A DNA stretch of 64,000 nt from Paenibacillus sp. FSL K6-0276 (GTDB taxonomy: Bacteria; Bacillota; Bacilli; Paenibacillales; Paenibacillaceae). The stretch spans positions 930,001-994,000 of the forward strand of contig NZ_CP150276.1 of NCBI RefSeq assembly GCF_037977235.1. The letters run 5' to 3'. This document shows, piece by piece, positions 21,430 to 30,526 of this stretch. Below the pieces are notes generated by a model. The model searched no databases, was not told where the DNA came from, and saw only the letters and a list, made by a program, of their open reading frames with translations. The position numbers and the translations under genes are program-made. How positions within the stretch are numbered: the first letter of the stretch is position 1; the number at the start of each line of letters is the position of its first letter.

Positions 21430-21554
21430 ACGATACATATCGATCTTAGTCCGAAGACCATAAAAAGTCAATTATCTTCGTGAAATCGGCCGATTCATTA
21501 TATTTAGGTTGTAAAATGTGATTTTTATTACTAGAAAATCAAAAATAAAATGAA

Positions 21555-21584
21555 TTGACAGCGCATACATCTAGGGAGTATGAT
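21555..21584 (+). promoter_or_regulatory. Promoter of the sugar ABC operon
   Basis: TTGACA (21555-21560) and TATGAT (21579-21584) are 18 bases apart. Operator B lies about 27 bases downstream, well placed to block elongation. Confidence 0.65.
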
Positions 21585-21610
21585 TTTCGTACAGGGAGTT
21601 TCAAAGAAAT

Positions 21611-21628
21611 TATGGAAACGTTTCTATA
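21611..21628. promoter_or_regulatory. Operator B of the sugar regulon
   Basis: TATGGAAACGTTTCTATA, the inverted twin of operator A about 200 bases away. The pairing suggests looping by a tetrameric or paired LacI-type repressor. Confidence 0.7.
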
Positions 21629-21747
21629 TCATCCGATACGCATTATCATAAAGGATGAGCAAGCAGTTTCATGCTGGTTGCGGGACAAGAAAGGAAGCTA
21701 AGTTATGCATGTGACGAAATGCATCTTTCAAATTGGAGGTGGGCTCA

Positions 21748-22683
21748 TTGGCAAGAATTAAACTTGCGGGTGGAAGTATTGTCCGAGAAGTCATTAAGAA
21801 CAAAGTGCTTTTTCTAATGTTGCTGCCTGTAATCCTATACTTCATTATTTTTCACTATGCGGTAATGCCTGGGGCTTACGTCGCATTCGTAGATTACAAG
21901 CTCAACAAAGGTATTTTCGGAAGTAACTTTATCGGTCTGAAAAACTTCGAGTTTTTGGTTCAAAATGGCGATCTATGGAATATTACCAAGAACACGCTGC
22001 TTTACAACATCGTTTTCCTAGCTCTGGGTAACATTATTCAAATTGTGTTTGCCATTATGCTATCGGAGATCTCGGGTAAGTGGTTCAAGAAAGTGTCTCA
22101 ATCCGTTATTCTCCTACCCTACTTTATCTCTATGGTTATTGTCGGTGTGTTTGCTTATAACATATTCAATTTCAATTCGGGTTTTATCAACACGATGTTA
22201 ACAAGTGCAGGTCTGGACCGTTACGAGTTCTATTCCGATCCGGGTATCTGGAAATATATCATCGTAGCCTTCAAGATCTGGGCCGCTACCGGATATGGAA
22301 TGATCGTCTATCTGGCAACGATCACAGGGATTAATCATGATCTGTACGAGGCTGCTTATATGGACGGAGCCACTACCTGGCAGCGAATCCGTTATATGAC
22401 CTTGCCGATTCTGAAGCCAACCTTTATTCTGCTTTTACTGTTTGGTATGGGTGGAATTCTCAAGGGTTCCTTTGACCTTTTCTATAATCTGATCGGTACG
22501 AACTCGGTGCTGTATCCGCAGACGGATATCATCGATACCTATGTCTTCCGTTCACTGGTGGGACAATTCAACTTCTCTATGGGCGCCGCGGTGGGCTTCT
22601 ACCAATCCATGTTTGGCCTGATTCTGGTGCTAGTAGTTAACTTTATTGTTCGCAAGGTTGAACCCGATAGCGCATTGTTTTAA
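21748..22683 (+). CDS. lplB: ABC sugar transporter permease, LplB type
   Basis: About 311 residues with six membrane segments. The EAA loop YEAAYMDGATTWQRIRYMTLP contacts the ATPase. This is the LplB-like group of oligosaccharide importers common in Paenibacillus. Start TTG at 21748 with GGAGG 8 bases upstream. The in-frame TTG at 21733 overlaps that site. First gene of an operon with lplC, lplA, the regulator and the isomerase. No ATPase gene is present, as is usual for systems sharing MsmX. Confidence 0.9.
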   Translation: MARIKLAGGSIVREVIKNKVLFLMLLPVILYFIIFHYAVMPGAYVAFVDYKLNKGIFGSNFIGLKNFEFLVQNGDLWNITKNTLLYNIVFLALGNIIQIVFAIMLSEISGKWFKKVSQSVILLPYFISMVIVGVFAYNIFNFNSGFINTMLTSAGLDRYEFYSDPGIWKYIIVAFKIWAATGYGMIVYLATITGINHDLYEAAYMDGATTWQRIRYMTLPILKPTFILLLLFGMGGILKGSFDLFYNLIGTNSVLYPQTDIIDTYVFRSLVGQFNFSMGAAVGFYQSMFGLILVLVVNFIVRKVEPDSALF

Positions 22684-22711
22684 GACCAGACAAGAAACAG
22701 GGGTGATGAAT

Positions 22712-23608
22712 ATGGAAACTTCAAAAATCAAACAGGATTCCGGAAGTATTATCATAAAAGCGATTAGCTATATCTGCATTAGTATCTTTGCACTGTTCTG
22801 TGTATTTCCCTTCGCACTAATGATCTCCTCATCGTTCATGAATGAGCAGGAGATTGTCCGTGAAGGCTACAAGCTGTTGCCTAAGGAATTTTCCTTTAAG
22901 GCTTACGAGATGCTGCTCAGCAATTCGGCCAAACTGGTGGATGCTTATCAGATAACTATTTTTATAACTGTAGTGGGTACGGTCCTTGGACTGTTCATGA
23001 TGTCGATGGCTGGCTTCGTGCTTAACCGCAAGGATTTCAAGTATCGCAACTTCTTTTCCTTTCTAATTTACTTCACGACACTCTTCAGCGGTGGCTTGAT
23101 TCCAACGTACATCCTGATGGTCAAGCACCTGCATATGAAAGACAACTTATTTGCCATGATTCTACCGGCTGTAGTTGGCGCATGGTCGATCTTCCTGATG
23201 CGTAATTTCATGAAGGCGATTCCGGATTCCTTATATGAATCTGCTACCATTGACGGTGCTGGCGACTTCCGTATCTATTGGCGGATATTTATTCCGCTGG
23301 CGGTTCCTTCCTTAGCTACCATCGGGCTTTTCTCGGCGATAGGCTTTTGGAATGAGTGGTACAACGGGATGTTATATATGGACTCCCCGACGAAATATCC
23401 ACTCCAATACTTCTTGCAGCGAATGGTCAATCAGACGAATCTCGGTACACTAATCAACTCGGGGGCAGTTATCAATACGGCTGATCTCCCAACGCAATCC
23501 ATCAAGATGGCTACAGCTGTGCTGGCCACCGGACCAATTATTCTCCTCTATCCATTTGTACAGCGTTATTTCGTAACAGGCCTCACCGTCGGGGCTGTAA
23601 AGGGTTAA
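22712..23608 (+). CDS. lplC: ABC sugar transporter permease, LplC type
   Basis: 298 residues, six membrane segments, with the EAA loop YESATIDGAGDFRIYWRIFIP. It pairs with LplB in the membrane. The ATG at 22712 lies 8 bases after AGGGG. The longer frame from 22646 overlaps lplB and has no ribosome binding site. The gap to lplB is 28 bases. Confidence 0.9.
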   Translation: METSKIKQDSGSIIIKAISYICISIFALFCVFPFALMISSSFMNEQEIVREGYKLLPKEFSFKAYEMLLSNSAKLVDAYQITIFITVVGTVLGLFMMSMAGFVLNRKDFKYRNFFSFLIYFTTLFSGGLIPTYILMVKHLHMKDNLFAMILPAVVGAWSIFLMRNFMKAIPDSLYESATIDGAGDFRIYWRIFIPLAVPSLATIGLFSAIGFWNEWYNGMLYMDSPTKYPLQYFLQRMVNQTNLGTLINSGAVINTADLPTQSIKMATAVLATGPIILLYPFVQRYFVTGLTVGAVKG

Positions 23609-23683
23609 TGGACGTCTCCTTTTCGAAGGCGCGTTTATTATAAATGTAATTCATAAATAGAAGAGAAAAGGGAGGCTTACCTA

Positions 23684-25258
23684 ATGAAAGGTAAAAAAAT
23701 TGCGTCTTCTTTACTTGCTGTACTCATGCTTACTGGGGCATTGACAGCCTGTTCATCGAAGAACAACGAGGCGAGTAATGATCCGGCAGCTACGAAGGCA
23801 CCAGAAGCTTCAACGAATGCAGGAGGAGTAGACACTTCCAAAGAAGCTAAGTTGGTGTACTATCTGTGGGGCAGTGAAGGTGTTCAAAATAAGGCGATTC
23901 TAGCTGAGATTAACAAAAAGCTCAAGGCTGATCTCAACGCTACAATTGAAGTGAAGTATATTGACTGGCCGGATATCAATACGAAATACCCGTTGTTGTT
24001 TGCTTCCGGCGAGCAGTTTGATATGTCTCATGCATCTCCAGGAGCACCGGTATCCTATTTCACATTGGCTAGTGAAGGCGCTCTAGTGGACCTTACAGAT
24101 ATGCTCGATAAAGTTGCTCCTAAGCTGAAGGCAGAAATCCCTGCTAGTGTATGGGAAAATACTAAGTACAAAGGTAAAATCTATGGTGTTCCGAGTCTTT
24201 ATAGCGAATATACACCGAATGGTTATGCCTATCGTGTAGACTTGCTGAAAAAATATGGCATGGAAAAAATTACAACTATCGATGATATGGTTAAATACAT
24301 GGATAATGTTGTTGCCAATGAGTCCTTCCCACCAATTAACGGTAAGTCTGAAGATGCGGCCAATATGTTCAGAATGCTCGTAGATACTACAGGAATGTGG
24401 CTTAACGCACCTGGTATATCTTTGAATGAACTGAATCTTGTGACCAAAAGTCCAGAGGACTACAAGACCGTCTTCCATCCAGCATACACTCAAGAATTCG
24501 AAGATTGGGCTGTGAAGATGCGTGAATGGGCAGATAAAGGATACTGGGGCAAAGATGTGCTGTCTGCAACTCTTGGTAGCAAAGATAACTTCAGAGCAGC
24601 AAACTCTGCAGGTTATTTGACTCATGCTCAGGACTGGATCGGCCAATACGGTGCAGATTTGAAGGCACAACCAGAGGCAGAAACTGCATTCTTTACTTTT
24701 GCGGAAGCCAACAAGAAGATCAAACGTAAGATGGGCGTTGACAACTCGACTGTAATCAGCACGAACTCCGAGAATCCAGAGCGCTCTCTGATGGTGATCG
24801 AGAAGTTCATGACTGACGAAAGCTACTACAACCTCATCCAAAACGGTATTGAAGGCAAACAATATGTTATGGAAAATGGTGTTAAAAAGCAGCCTCCAGG
24901 CTTCAACGAAAAAACGGACGGCGGAGGTTTCGCTGCTTGGTCACTTCGTAATGACAAATTCGTAGTTCCTACGGATACAGAAAACCCAATTCGTAACTCC
25001 TTGTTTGCAGAGTGGGATAAAGTCGCTATCGATGATCCATACAATGGCTTTAGCTTTGATCCATCGAATGTAACTACAGAAATTGCTTCCATCTCCAACG
25101 TGAATTCCCAGCTTGGTATTCAATTGATGCTTGGTAAAACAAGCAAAGATCCTAAAGCTGCTGTAGCGGATTACCGTGAACAACTGAAAAAAGCAGGAAT
25201 TGACAAGGTTATTGCCGAAGTAGAAAAGCAATTGGCTGAGTTTGTTCCAGTGAACTAA
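23684..25258 (+). CDS. lplA: Extracellular solute-binding lipoprotein, LplA type
   Basis: 524 residues. The signal peptide ends in the lipobox LTAC (cysteine about residue 23), followed by a Ser/Asn/Ala-rich linker, so it is anchored to the outer face of the membrane. The fold is the large cluster of sugar-binding proteins (DUF3502-less LplA group, about 500 residues). It delivers a sugar to the LplB/LplC permease. GGGAGG precedes the ATG by 8 bases. A 10-bp hairpin (25278-25303) follows. Confidence 0.9.
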   Translation: MKGKKIASSLLAVLMLTGALTACSSKNNEASNDPAATKAPEASTNAGGVDTSKEAKLVYYLWGSEGVQNKAILAEINKKLKADLNATIEVKYIDWPDINTKYPLLFASGEQFDMSHASPGAPVSYFTLASEGALVDLTDMLDKVAPKLKAEIPASVWENTKYKGKIYGVPSLYSEYTPNGYAYRVDLLKKYGMEKITTIDDMVKYMDNVVANESFPPINGKSEDAANMFRMLVDTTGMWLNAPGISLNELNLVTKSPEDYKTVFHPAYTQEFEDWAVKMREWADKGYWGKDVLSATLGSKDNFRAANSAGYLTHAQDWIGQYGADLKAQPEAETAFFTFAEANKKIKRKMGVDNSTVISTNSENPERSLMVIEKFMTDESYYNLIQNGIEGKQYVMENGVKKQPPGFNEKTDGGGFAAWSLRNDKFVVPTDTENPIRNSLFAEWDKVAIDDPYNGFSFDPSNVTTEIASISNVNSQLGIQLMLGKTSKDPKAAVADYREQLKKAGIDKVIAEVEKQLAEFVPVN

Positions 25259-25277
25259 AGAACGTTAAAAGGTGTGA

Positions 25278-25303
25278 GGGAGCTATAGTAGCATATAGCT
25301 CCC
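25278..25303 (+). terminator. Hairpin between lplA and the LacI gene
   Basis: A 10-bp stem, GGGAGCTATA with TATAGCTCCC. Only a weak T run follows, so it may be a partial terminator or a 3' stabiliser that keeps lplA mRNA abundant. Confidence 0.5.
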
Positions 25304-25326
25304 TTACTTATAAGTGGGGGAGTATA

Positions 25327-26349
25327 GTGGACGTAAATATCAAGGATATCGCGCGGATTTCCGGTGTGGGCATCTCGACGGTTTCCAGGGTCATCAACAA
25401 TAAGGGGCTGGTGAGCAAGGCTACACGGGAAAAGGTTCTGAATGTTGTTAAGGAATACAATTACATTCCTAATTCTAATGCAAGAAATTTAAAAACGACG
25501 GAGTCTAAGAACATTGCGCTCATGGTCAAAGGGATTACCAATCCGTTTTTCTCCAATATGATCAAAGAAATCGAGAGGCAGGCTAATCTTCGAGGTTACC
25601 CCTTCCTCATTCATCAGGTAGAGGATGGAACGGATGAAATTAATGCGGCGATTCAGCTGACCAAAGAAAAGAATCTATGCGGGATCATCTTCATGGGCGG
25701 AACCTACAATCATTCTGAAGAGAAATTCAAGCAGCTGACGGTCCCATTTGTTCTGACAACGATCACCTCTACACAAGAGGTGGACCCTGATATCTTTTCT
25801 AGTGTCACCATTAATGAATTGAAAGAAGCCTATAAGGCCACCAATTATTTGATCTCACTTGGGCATGAGAATATCGGTTTTCTAGCTAAATCCCCATTAC
25901 TGGATGAAACTACAGGGAACCGGCGATATTTGGGCTACAAAAAAGCACTGGAAGAACATAATCTGCCTTACGATGCACAGCTGGTGGAGGATTGTGAATA
26001 TAGTCCCAGCTCGGGATTTGATGCAGCTCGAAGACTGCTTAAAAGGAATAAGGGAGTAACCGCAATATTTGCGGCGTCTGATACAATTGCAATCGGTGCT
26101 GCCAAAGCTGTACTTACCGCGGGGTTGTCTATCCCGGATGATATTTCAATCATTGGCTTTGACGGGATCGAGATGGCTGAATATTTTCATCCTTCGCTCG
26201 ATACGATCAGCCAACCGGGTACAGAAATGGCCTTATCCAGTGTAGGCGTCCTGTTTGATCTTATTTCTGGACGGTCAAGCCATCAGCATATTGTCTATGA
26301 TGCGGTATTGCTAAAGCGTGGCTCCTGCAAGATGATCAAAGCTCCTTAA
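25327..26349 (+). CDS. LacI-family transcriptional regulator
   Basis: 340 residues. N-terminal helix-turn-helix (NIKDIARISGVGISTVSRVINN) and hinge helix are followed by a periplasmic-binding-like sugar domain (FAASDTIAIGAAKA, IIGFDGIEMAEYF). GTG start with GGGGGAG at 6 bases. Placed inside the sugar operon, it very likely binds the twin GAAACGTTTC operators at 21411 and 21611 and controls both the operon and bglX. The inducing sugar is not known. Confidence 0.92.
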   Translation: MDVNIKDIARISGVGISTVSRVINNKGLVSKATREKVLNVVKEYNYIPNSNARNLKTTESKNIALMVKGITNPFFSNMIKEIERQANLRGYPFLIHQVEDGTDEINAAIQLTKEKNLCGIIFMGGTYNHSEEKFKQLTVPFVLTTITSTQEVDPDIFSSVTINELKEAYKATNYLISLGHENIGFLAKSPLLDETTGNRRYLGYKKALEEHNLPYDAQLVEDCEYSPSSGFDAARRLLKRNKGVTAIFAASDTIAIGAAKAVLTAGLSIPDDISIIGFDGIEMAEYFHPSLDTISQPGTEMALSSVGVLFDLISGRSSHQHIVYDAVLLKRGSCKMIKAP

Positions 26350-26394
26350 AATTTAATGCTGACTATAAACCATATCATTGGAGTGGTAACCCAG

Positions 26395-27282
26395 ATGCAA
26401 GACACATTAAGAATAGGTACTTTAGTTCGTGGCGGGGAAGCTGTCGCCGTTATTCCGCAAATTGCTCAGCATGGGTTTGAATCATTTAACCTGAACTTTT
26501 GGCAGACTACTGGTGAAACCAATCTTGTAGAAACAGCTGCACGACTGAGGGAGTTGGCCGCTGAGCATGATTTTGTCATCTCTTCCGTTGGGATTTATGG
26601 TAATCCACTTTCAGGAACCGGCGACAATGCTGACACCCTCGCCAGCTGGGAGCGGCTAATTGATCATGCGCATTTATTCGGCACGGATATTATCGGTGGA
26701 TTCACCGGACGTCTGCCTGGTTCGTCGATCGATGAGTCGATTCCAAAATTTGCAGAAGTGTTCGGAGAATTGTCTAAAAGGGCAGCGGACCGCGGCCTAA
26801 GAATTGCTTTTGAAAATTGCTCTATGGGCGGAAACTGGCAAACCGGAGAGTGGAATATCGCCCATAATCCTTCAGCCTGGGAGAAGATGTTCAATGCCGT
26901 TCCGGCAGACAACCTGGGGCTGGAATGGGAGCCGTGCCACCAGTTGATAGGTTTAATTGATCCGATTCCACAGCTGCGTAAATGGGTAGACAAGGTGTTC
27001 CATGTACATGGCAAGGACGCTACCATTGCCTGGGATATCGTTAAGGAATACGGTATTCATGGACCCAAGCCTTATGTATGGGACCGGACACCTGGCTTTG
27101 GGGATACGAATTGGGTGGATATCATTACTATTCTGCGCCAGGCTGACTACAAAGGTACGATTGATATCGAAGGCTGGCATGATCCTGTCTACCAGGGTGA
27201 GCTAGAAATGACTGGACAAGTGCATGCGCTAAATTATTTGAAGTATTGCCGAGGTGGCAACTTTGTCCCTAATCCGGTTTAA
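26395..27282 (+). CDS. Sugar phosphate isomerase/epimerase (TIM barrel)
   Basis: About 295 residues of the xylose-isomerase-like barrel. Metal-binding acids and histidines can be seen in IAFENCSMGG, GLEWEPCHQL, VFHVHGKDA and TIDIEGWHDP. Start ATG at 26395 with GGAG 11 bases upstream. The longer frame from 26356 has no site. Last gene of the sugar operon, ending at a strong hairpin. It probably converts a sugar freed by the GH3 enzyme. The exact reaction is unknown. Confidence 0.85.
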   Translation: MQDTLRIGTLVRGGEAVAVIPQIAQHGFESFNLNFWQTTGETNLVETAARLRELAAEHDFVISSVGIYGNPLSGTGDNADTLASWERLIDHAHLFGTDIIGGFTGRLPGSSIDESIPKFAEVFGELSKRAADRGLRIAFENCSMGGNWQTGEWNIAHNPSAWEKMFNAVPADNLGLEWEPCHQLIGLIDPIPQLRKWVDKVFHVHGKDATIAWDIVKEYGIHGPKPYVWDRTPGFGDTNWVDIITILRQADYKGTIDIEGWHDPVYQGELEMTGQVHALNYLKYCRGGNFVPNPV

Positions 27283-27304
27283 TTGGTACCAGATGGAAAC
27301 AACC

Positions 27305-27353
27305 CAAAAATGACCTCAAATCCACAGTGAAGTGGAGGATGAGGTCATTTTTA
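27305..27353. terminator. Bidirectional terminator
   Basis: AAAAATGACCTC pairs with GAGGTCATTTTT, with an inner TCCAC/GTGGA stem. Confidence 0.88.
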
Positions 27354-27364
27354 AATTCAGAATC

Positions 27365-28102
27365 CTAATCCCGAATAAGATATCCTTGTCCAAGCTGGAT
27401 TTCATTAAAGTCTGCCATCTGGCGAGCTTGAAAGTGAATCGGCTTAAATCCACCTATAATAATGATGTTTTGGATATCAGCGGCCCCTTCTGAAGGCAGT
27501 GAAAAGGATTTGATATATGTAAACTCTTCCGCGAGTGTTGTGTAAATAGCGTTAATGTGCGGGTCATTTTCACCTTTTCCCATTAGATTCATAAGGATAT
27601 ATCCTTCGGAATTCAGTTTTGAATGAGCGATGCTGAAAAATTCTCGGGAGATTAAATGCCTAGGCGTGCCTGCGGCGGTGAAAGCGTCCAAGATGATGTA
27701 ATCATATTTTTGTGGTTCCTCACCTTCAAGGATCTGGCGTCCGTCACCGATCATCACGTTATCTTGGCTGTATCCAAAACAGCGGCGGCTTAATTCCACT
27801 ACTTCACTGTCTAGCTCGGCTACTTTAAATCTTTTGTCCGGAAAATGCCCGGCAATCGTTCCAATCCCATGACCAATAAGAAAGACATCCTCGAAAGAGG
27901 GAGCGTTACATTCCATCAAGTGAATGATGGCTCTCGGATATTCAAACACAATTCGTTCTGGGTGATTAAGATCCATCGCACCTTGAATGGCATGATTGGA
28001 AAACTGCATGACGCGAAACGCACCTTTTTCACCATATAATTCTGTAGTGTCATAGACGGTAATCTCATGATTATTGCTACTCGTGTGAAGCTGTGAATGC
28101 AA
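27365..28102 (-). CDS. Spermidine synthase-like methyltransferase-fold protein
   Basis: About 246 residues with a Rossmann fold of the spermidine-synthase type: FLIGHGIGTIAGHF (glycine-rich loop), VAELDSEVVELS (acidic ribose contact), MIGDGRQIL, and YDYIILDAF. It may be an aminopropyltransferase or an unassigned relative. The frame is open back to 28144, but the first ATG there has no ribosome binding site. TTG 28102 has AAGGAG 9 bases upstream and was chosen. That site overlaps the stop codon of an AraC gene remnant, so the gene may once have been coupled to it. Confidence 0.75.
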   Translation of the reverse strand: MHSQLHTSSNNHEITVYDTTELYGEKGAFRVMQFSNHAIQGAMDLNHPERIVFEYPRAIIHLMECNAPSFEDVFLIGHGIGTIAGHFPDKRFKVAELDSEVVELSRRCFGYSQDNVMIGDGRQILEGEEPQKYDYIILDAFTAAGTPRHLISREFFSIAHSKLNSEGYILMNLMGKGENDPHINAIYTTLAEEFTYIKSFSLPSEGAADIQNIIIIGGFKPIHFQARQMADFNEIQLGQGYLIRD

Positions 28103-28115
28103 GTGATCAATCTCC

Positions 28116-28395
28116 TTATACGATAGAAATTCGTTTATATTCATTGAGTGTAACGCCGACTACACGTTTAAAAAGCTTATTGAAATAGGCAGGATCGCCA
28201 TATCCAACTTCTGCTCCAATCTCGTGAATCTTAAGGTCTGGGGCATTCTTGAGCAAATGTTTAGCTTTTCGAAGTCGGATTTCCGTGATGTAGTCCGTTA
28301 GTGTAAGTCCGGTCTCTTGTTAGAACAGCTTACTTAAATAGCTTGGTGTCAAAAAAACCATGTGTGCTAAGGTGTTCAGATCCGCATGTTGATTA
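28116..28395 (-). pseudogene. AraC-family regulator, C-terminal remnant
   Basis: The frame reads LNTLAHMVFLTPSYLSKLF, stop, QETGLTLTDYITEIRLRKAK, and on through IHEIGAEVGYGDPAYFNKLF, the two helix-turn-helix motifs of AraC proteins. A TAA (28320-28322) replaces what was probably a Lys codon. The upstream part of the gene is gone, joined directly to a permease fragment. Confidence 0.8.
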
Positions 28396-28630
28396 TAAGA
28401 TACTGATAGTCTTCAAAATTATCAAAGTAGCCGTTGCTGGCGTAAGTAATGGAAAAATAATCGATCGATAGATTTTGAACAGAGATGCACCTTCGACTAT
28501 CACACTTTCATCCAGATCGACGGGAATATTTCGGATGAATTGCAAGTAAAGAATAATTTGAATGACATCCGCTCCAATATAGAGAACGATCGGGGCGCCA
28601 AGTGTATTGTAGAGGCCCATATTCTTAATG
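28393..28630 (-). pseudogene. ABC sugar permease, C-terminal fragment
   Basis: Encodes MGLYNTLGAPIVLYIGADVI, later a partial EAA loop (DESVIVEGASLFKIYRSIIF) and a final TATLIILK. Both ends are missing. It is fused upstream to a binding-protein fragment and downstream to the AraC remnant, so deletions removed most of an operon. Confidence 0.75.
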
Positions 28631-28790
28631 ATACCAAAAGTCGCCCGTATTTTCTGCATTAGTTGCTGCGGGCTTATCTGTTGCGGTAGCGCCATTATTC
28701 GTACTGTTGCTATTGTTAGAGCCACAGCCAGCAAGGGTTGATGATAAAACCATTATAATAAAAAGATAACGAAAATAACTTATTCTTCAT
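28631..28790 (-). pseudogene. Sugar-binding lipoprotein, N-terminal fragment
   Basis: ATG 28790 with AAGGG upstream begins MKNKLFSL. After a one-base frameshift the frame continues MVLSSTLAGCGSNNSNSTNN, a signal peptide with lipobox LAGC and a Ser/Asn linker. It then runs into the permease fragment. This is the 5' end of a binding-protein gene. Confidence 0.7.
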
Positions 28791-28865
28791 AACATAATCC
28801 CTTTTTCATTATTATGTTAGCGGATGTTAAATTGAAGGCACGGGAATAGACAGTTTATTTCAAAA

Positions 28866-28903
28866 GAAAGCAAGCCAAGAGCCTGGCTCTTGGCTTGCTT
28901 TTT
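28866..28903. terminator. Terminator between sugar-locus remnants
   Basis: A 17-bp perfect stem (AAAGCAAGCCAAGAGCC with its complement) around a single T, ending in TTTTT. Confidence 0.85.
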
Positions 28904-28929
28904 CTATTGGTATATAAGTTTTGCCTGTT

Positions 28930-29273
28930 CATACCCCGTTCATGTTGAAGTCATGAGGAGTACATCTTTTGTTACGAGAAATCATCGCGGCAAAGGCGAA
29001 GTTTGGTATCAAGGAGCAGTCTTTAATGAACAGGCAGCGTCCAAAATCATAGATCAAATCGGTCTCAAGTCGCCGGCAGATTGGATCGATCTTCCTGAAG
29101 AAATGGAGTTTCAAATTCGTAACGGAGCTTCTTCAAGCTATACATTTGTGCTTAATTATAGTGAAACGCCTGCCTCGATCCATCTGCATGAGACTAAAAC
29201 TGATTTACTGAGCGGCAAAACGTTGTCAGGTGAGGTTACTCTGGAAGGCTTTGGAGTATTGATTTTGCATTAA
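28930..29273 (+). pseudogene. GH42 beta-galactosidase, C-terminal remnant
   Basis: The frame contains TRNHRGKGEVWYQGAVFNEQ, then a beta-sandwich tail ending TLEGFGVLILH, as at the C-terminus of GH42 beta-galactosidases. The catalytic barrel is absent. The ATG 28890 of the open frame has no ribosome binding site and lies in the terminator. A second GH42 remnant occurs at 62692. Confidence 0.7.
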
Positions 29274-29446
29274 TGCTATGAATAAAGTTAATGGAAATAA
29301 TTGGAGATATGTATTAGATAACTAATATGTAGCTCTATTTTTTTTAGCTATCAAGATACTTTAAATATAGTTATTTATTCCAACAAAATACAACGAGCAA
29401 CAGGTATAATATAAAGAATATTCTAGATTTGAAGGAGAGAAGTAGC

Positions 29447-30421
29447 GTGATCATTGAAGCAGAGAAAGTATTGTTGCAGTATTCGTTCATCGATCCAATG
29501 ATTGAATTCATTAGACATAATGAAAATATTACATTTAAAGTGACCAACAAACCGGATAACAGGAAGTACTTGTTACGTATACATAAACCAATATCTGAAG
29601 GGTTTTCAGGCTTGCAACATACTCGAGAGGGATTACAGTCAGAAATGTTTTTTCTTCGAGAAATCGATCAAAAGAACATACTGAAAGTTCAAAGACCTGT
29701 TGAAAATCAAAAAGGGGAACTGGTCACTGAATATAGCTCGGATCAATTTGGTACTAGCTTGGCAACTCTTTTAGAATGGATCGATGGCTCGACGCTTACC
29801 CAAGATGAAGACAACATTGATCATATTATTTATAGATTAGGCGAGAATCTTGCCAGCTTGCATGAATTTTCACGAACGTTAATGCCCTTGGAGTTACATA
29901 GACCTGTCTACAACGTCAAAAAGATTGATGAAACGTTAATAGAACTTCAACAGGGTACAAACAATGGATTCCTCAATCAGGAGGATTATGATGTTATCAA
30001 TAGCGTTCTATCCGTAGTAAAAGAACAGTTAACAGAACTGGACGCTAGGGAAAATTCATGGGGATTCATTCATGCTGATTTTCAACTGGGGAATGTCATT
30101 GTGTCAGAACAAAATCCTACCTTAATAGATTATTGCTTATTTGGATATGGATACTATTTGTTTGATTTAGGCAGTGCATCTTCCATGCTAAAAAGTGAGC
30201 TTCGAAAAACCCTTTTAGATGGTTATGCTTCTAAAACAAGCTTTTCGCTTAATGAGATTCGGTACATTGAAGGACAAATATTTATGGATATTTTCATTAG
30301 TTATGTATTTTTTATTCATGATTCTGATAGGAACGGCTGGATAAAAGAGCACGCCTCCCAAATATGTAGCACGCTTTGTCGAGATTTTCTTGAAGGGAAA
30401 GAGGTATATTATTCGTTTTAG
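29447..30421 (+). CDS. Phosphotransferase family protein (APH/choline kinase fold)
   Basis: 324 residues. Kinase-like fold with the catalytic loop FIHADFQLGNVIV (HxDxxxxN) and the metal-binding Asp in PTLIDYCLFGYG (about 230-245). These proteins phosphorylate small molecules such as aminoglycosides, homoserine or other alcohols. The substrate here is unknown. GTG 29447 follows AAGGAG by 9 bases. It lies just left of the cassette array, and no cassette-type site precedes it. Confidence 0.85.
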   Translation: MIIEAEKVLLQYSFIDPMIEFIRHNENITFKVTNKPDNRKYLLRIHKPISEGFSGLQHTREGLQSEMFFLREIDQKNILKVQRPVENQKGELVTEYSSDQFGTSLATLLEWIDGSTLTQDEDNIDHIIYRLGENLASLHEFSRTLMPLELHRPVYNVKKIDETLIELQQGTNNGFLNQEDYDVINSVLSVVKEQLTELDARENSWGFIHADFQLGNVIVSEQNPTLIDYCLFGYGYYLFDLGSASSMLKSELRKTLLDGYASKTSFSLNEIRYIEGQIFMDIFISYVFFIHDSDRNGWIKEHASQICSTLCRDFLEGKEVYYSF

Positions 30422-30526
30422 AGATAGTGTGATACTCTAATGGGGAATGATCAATGAAGGGACTGAACTATGCGCAGAGACCATTATTTTTAAGCCAACT
30501 ATTAAAATTTAATGGAGGTAAAAATA

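Noticed and set aside
24083..24862. 259-codon antisense frame within lplA
   Set aside because: It mirrors a strongly supported lipoprotein gene and has no start signal or recognisable domain.
30430..30470. Possible degenerate cassette site CTAATGGGGAATGATCAAT between the APH-like and GNAT genes
   Set aside because: Too many differences from the motif and no hairpin or right half. Mentioned only because it would extend the array leftwards.
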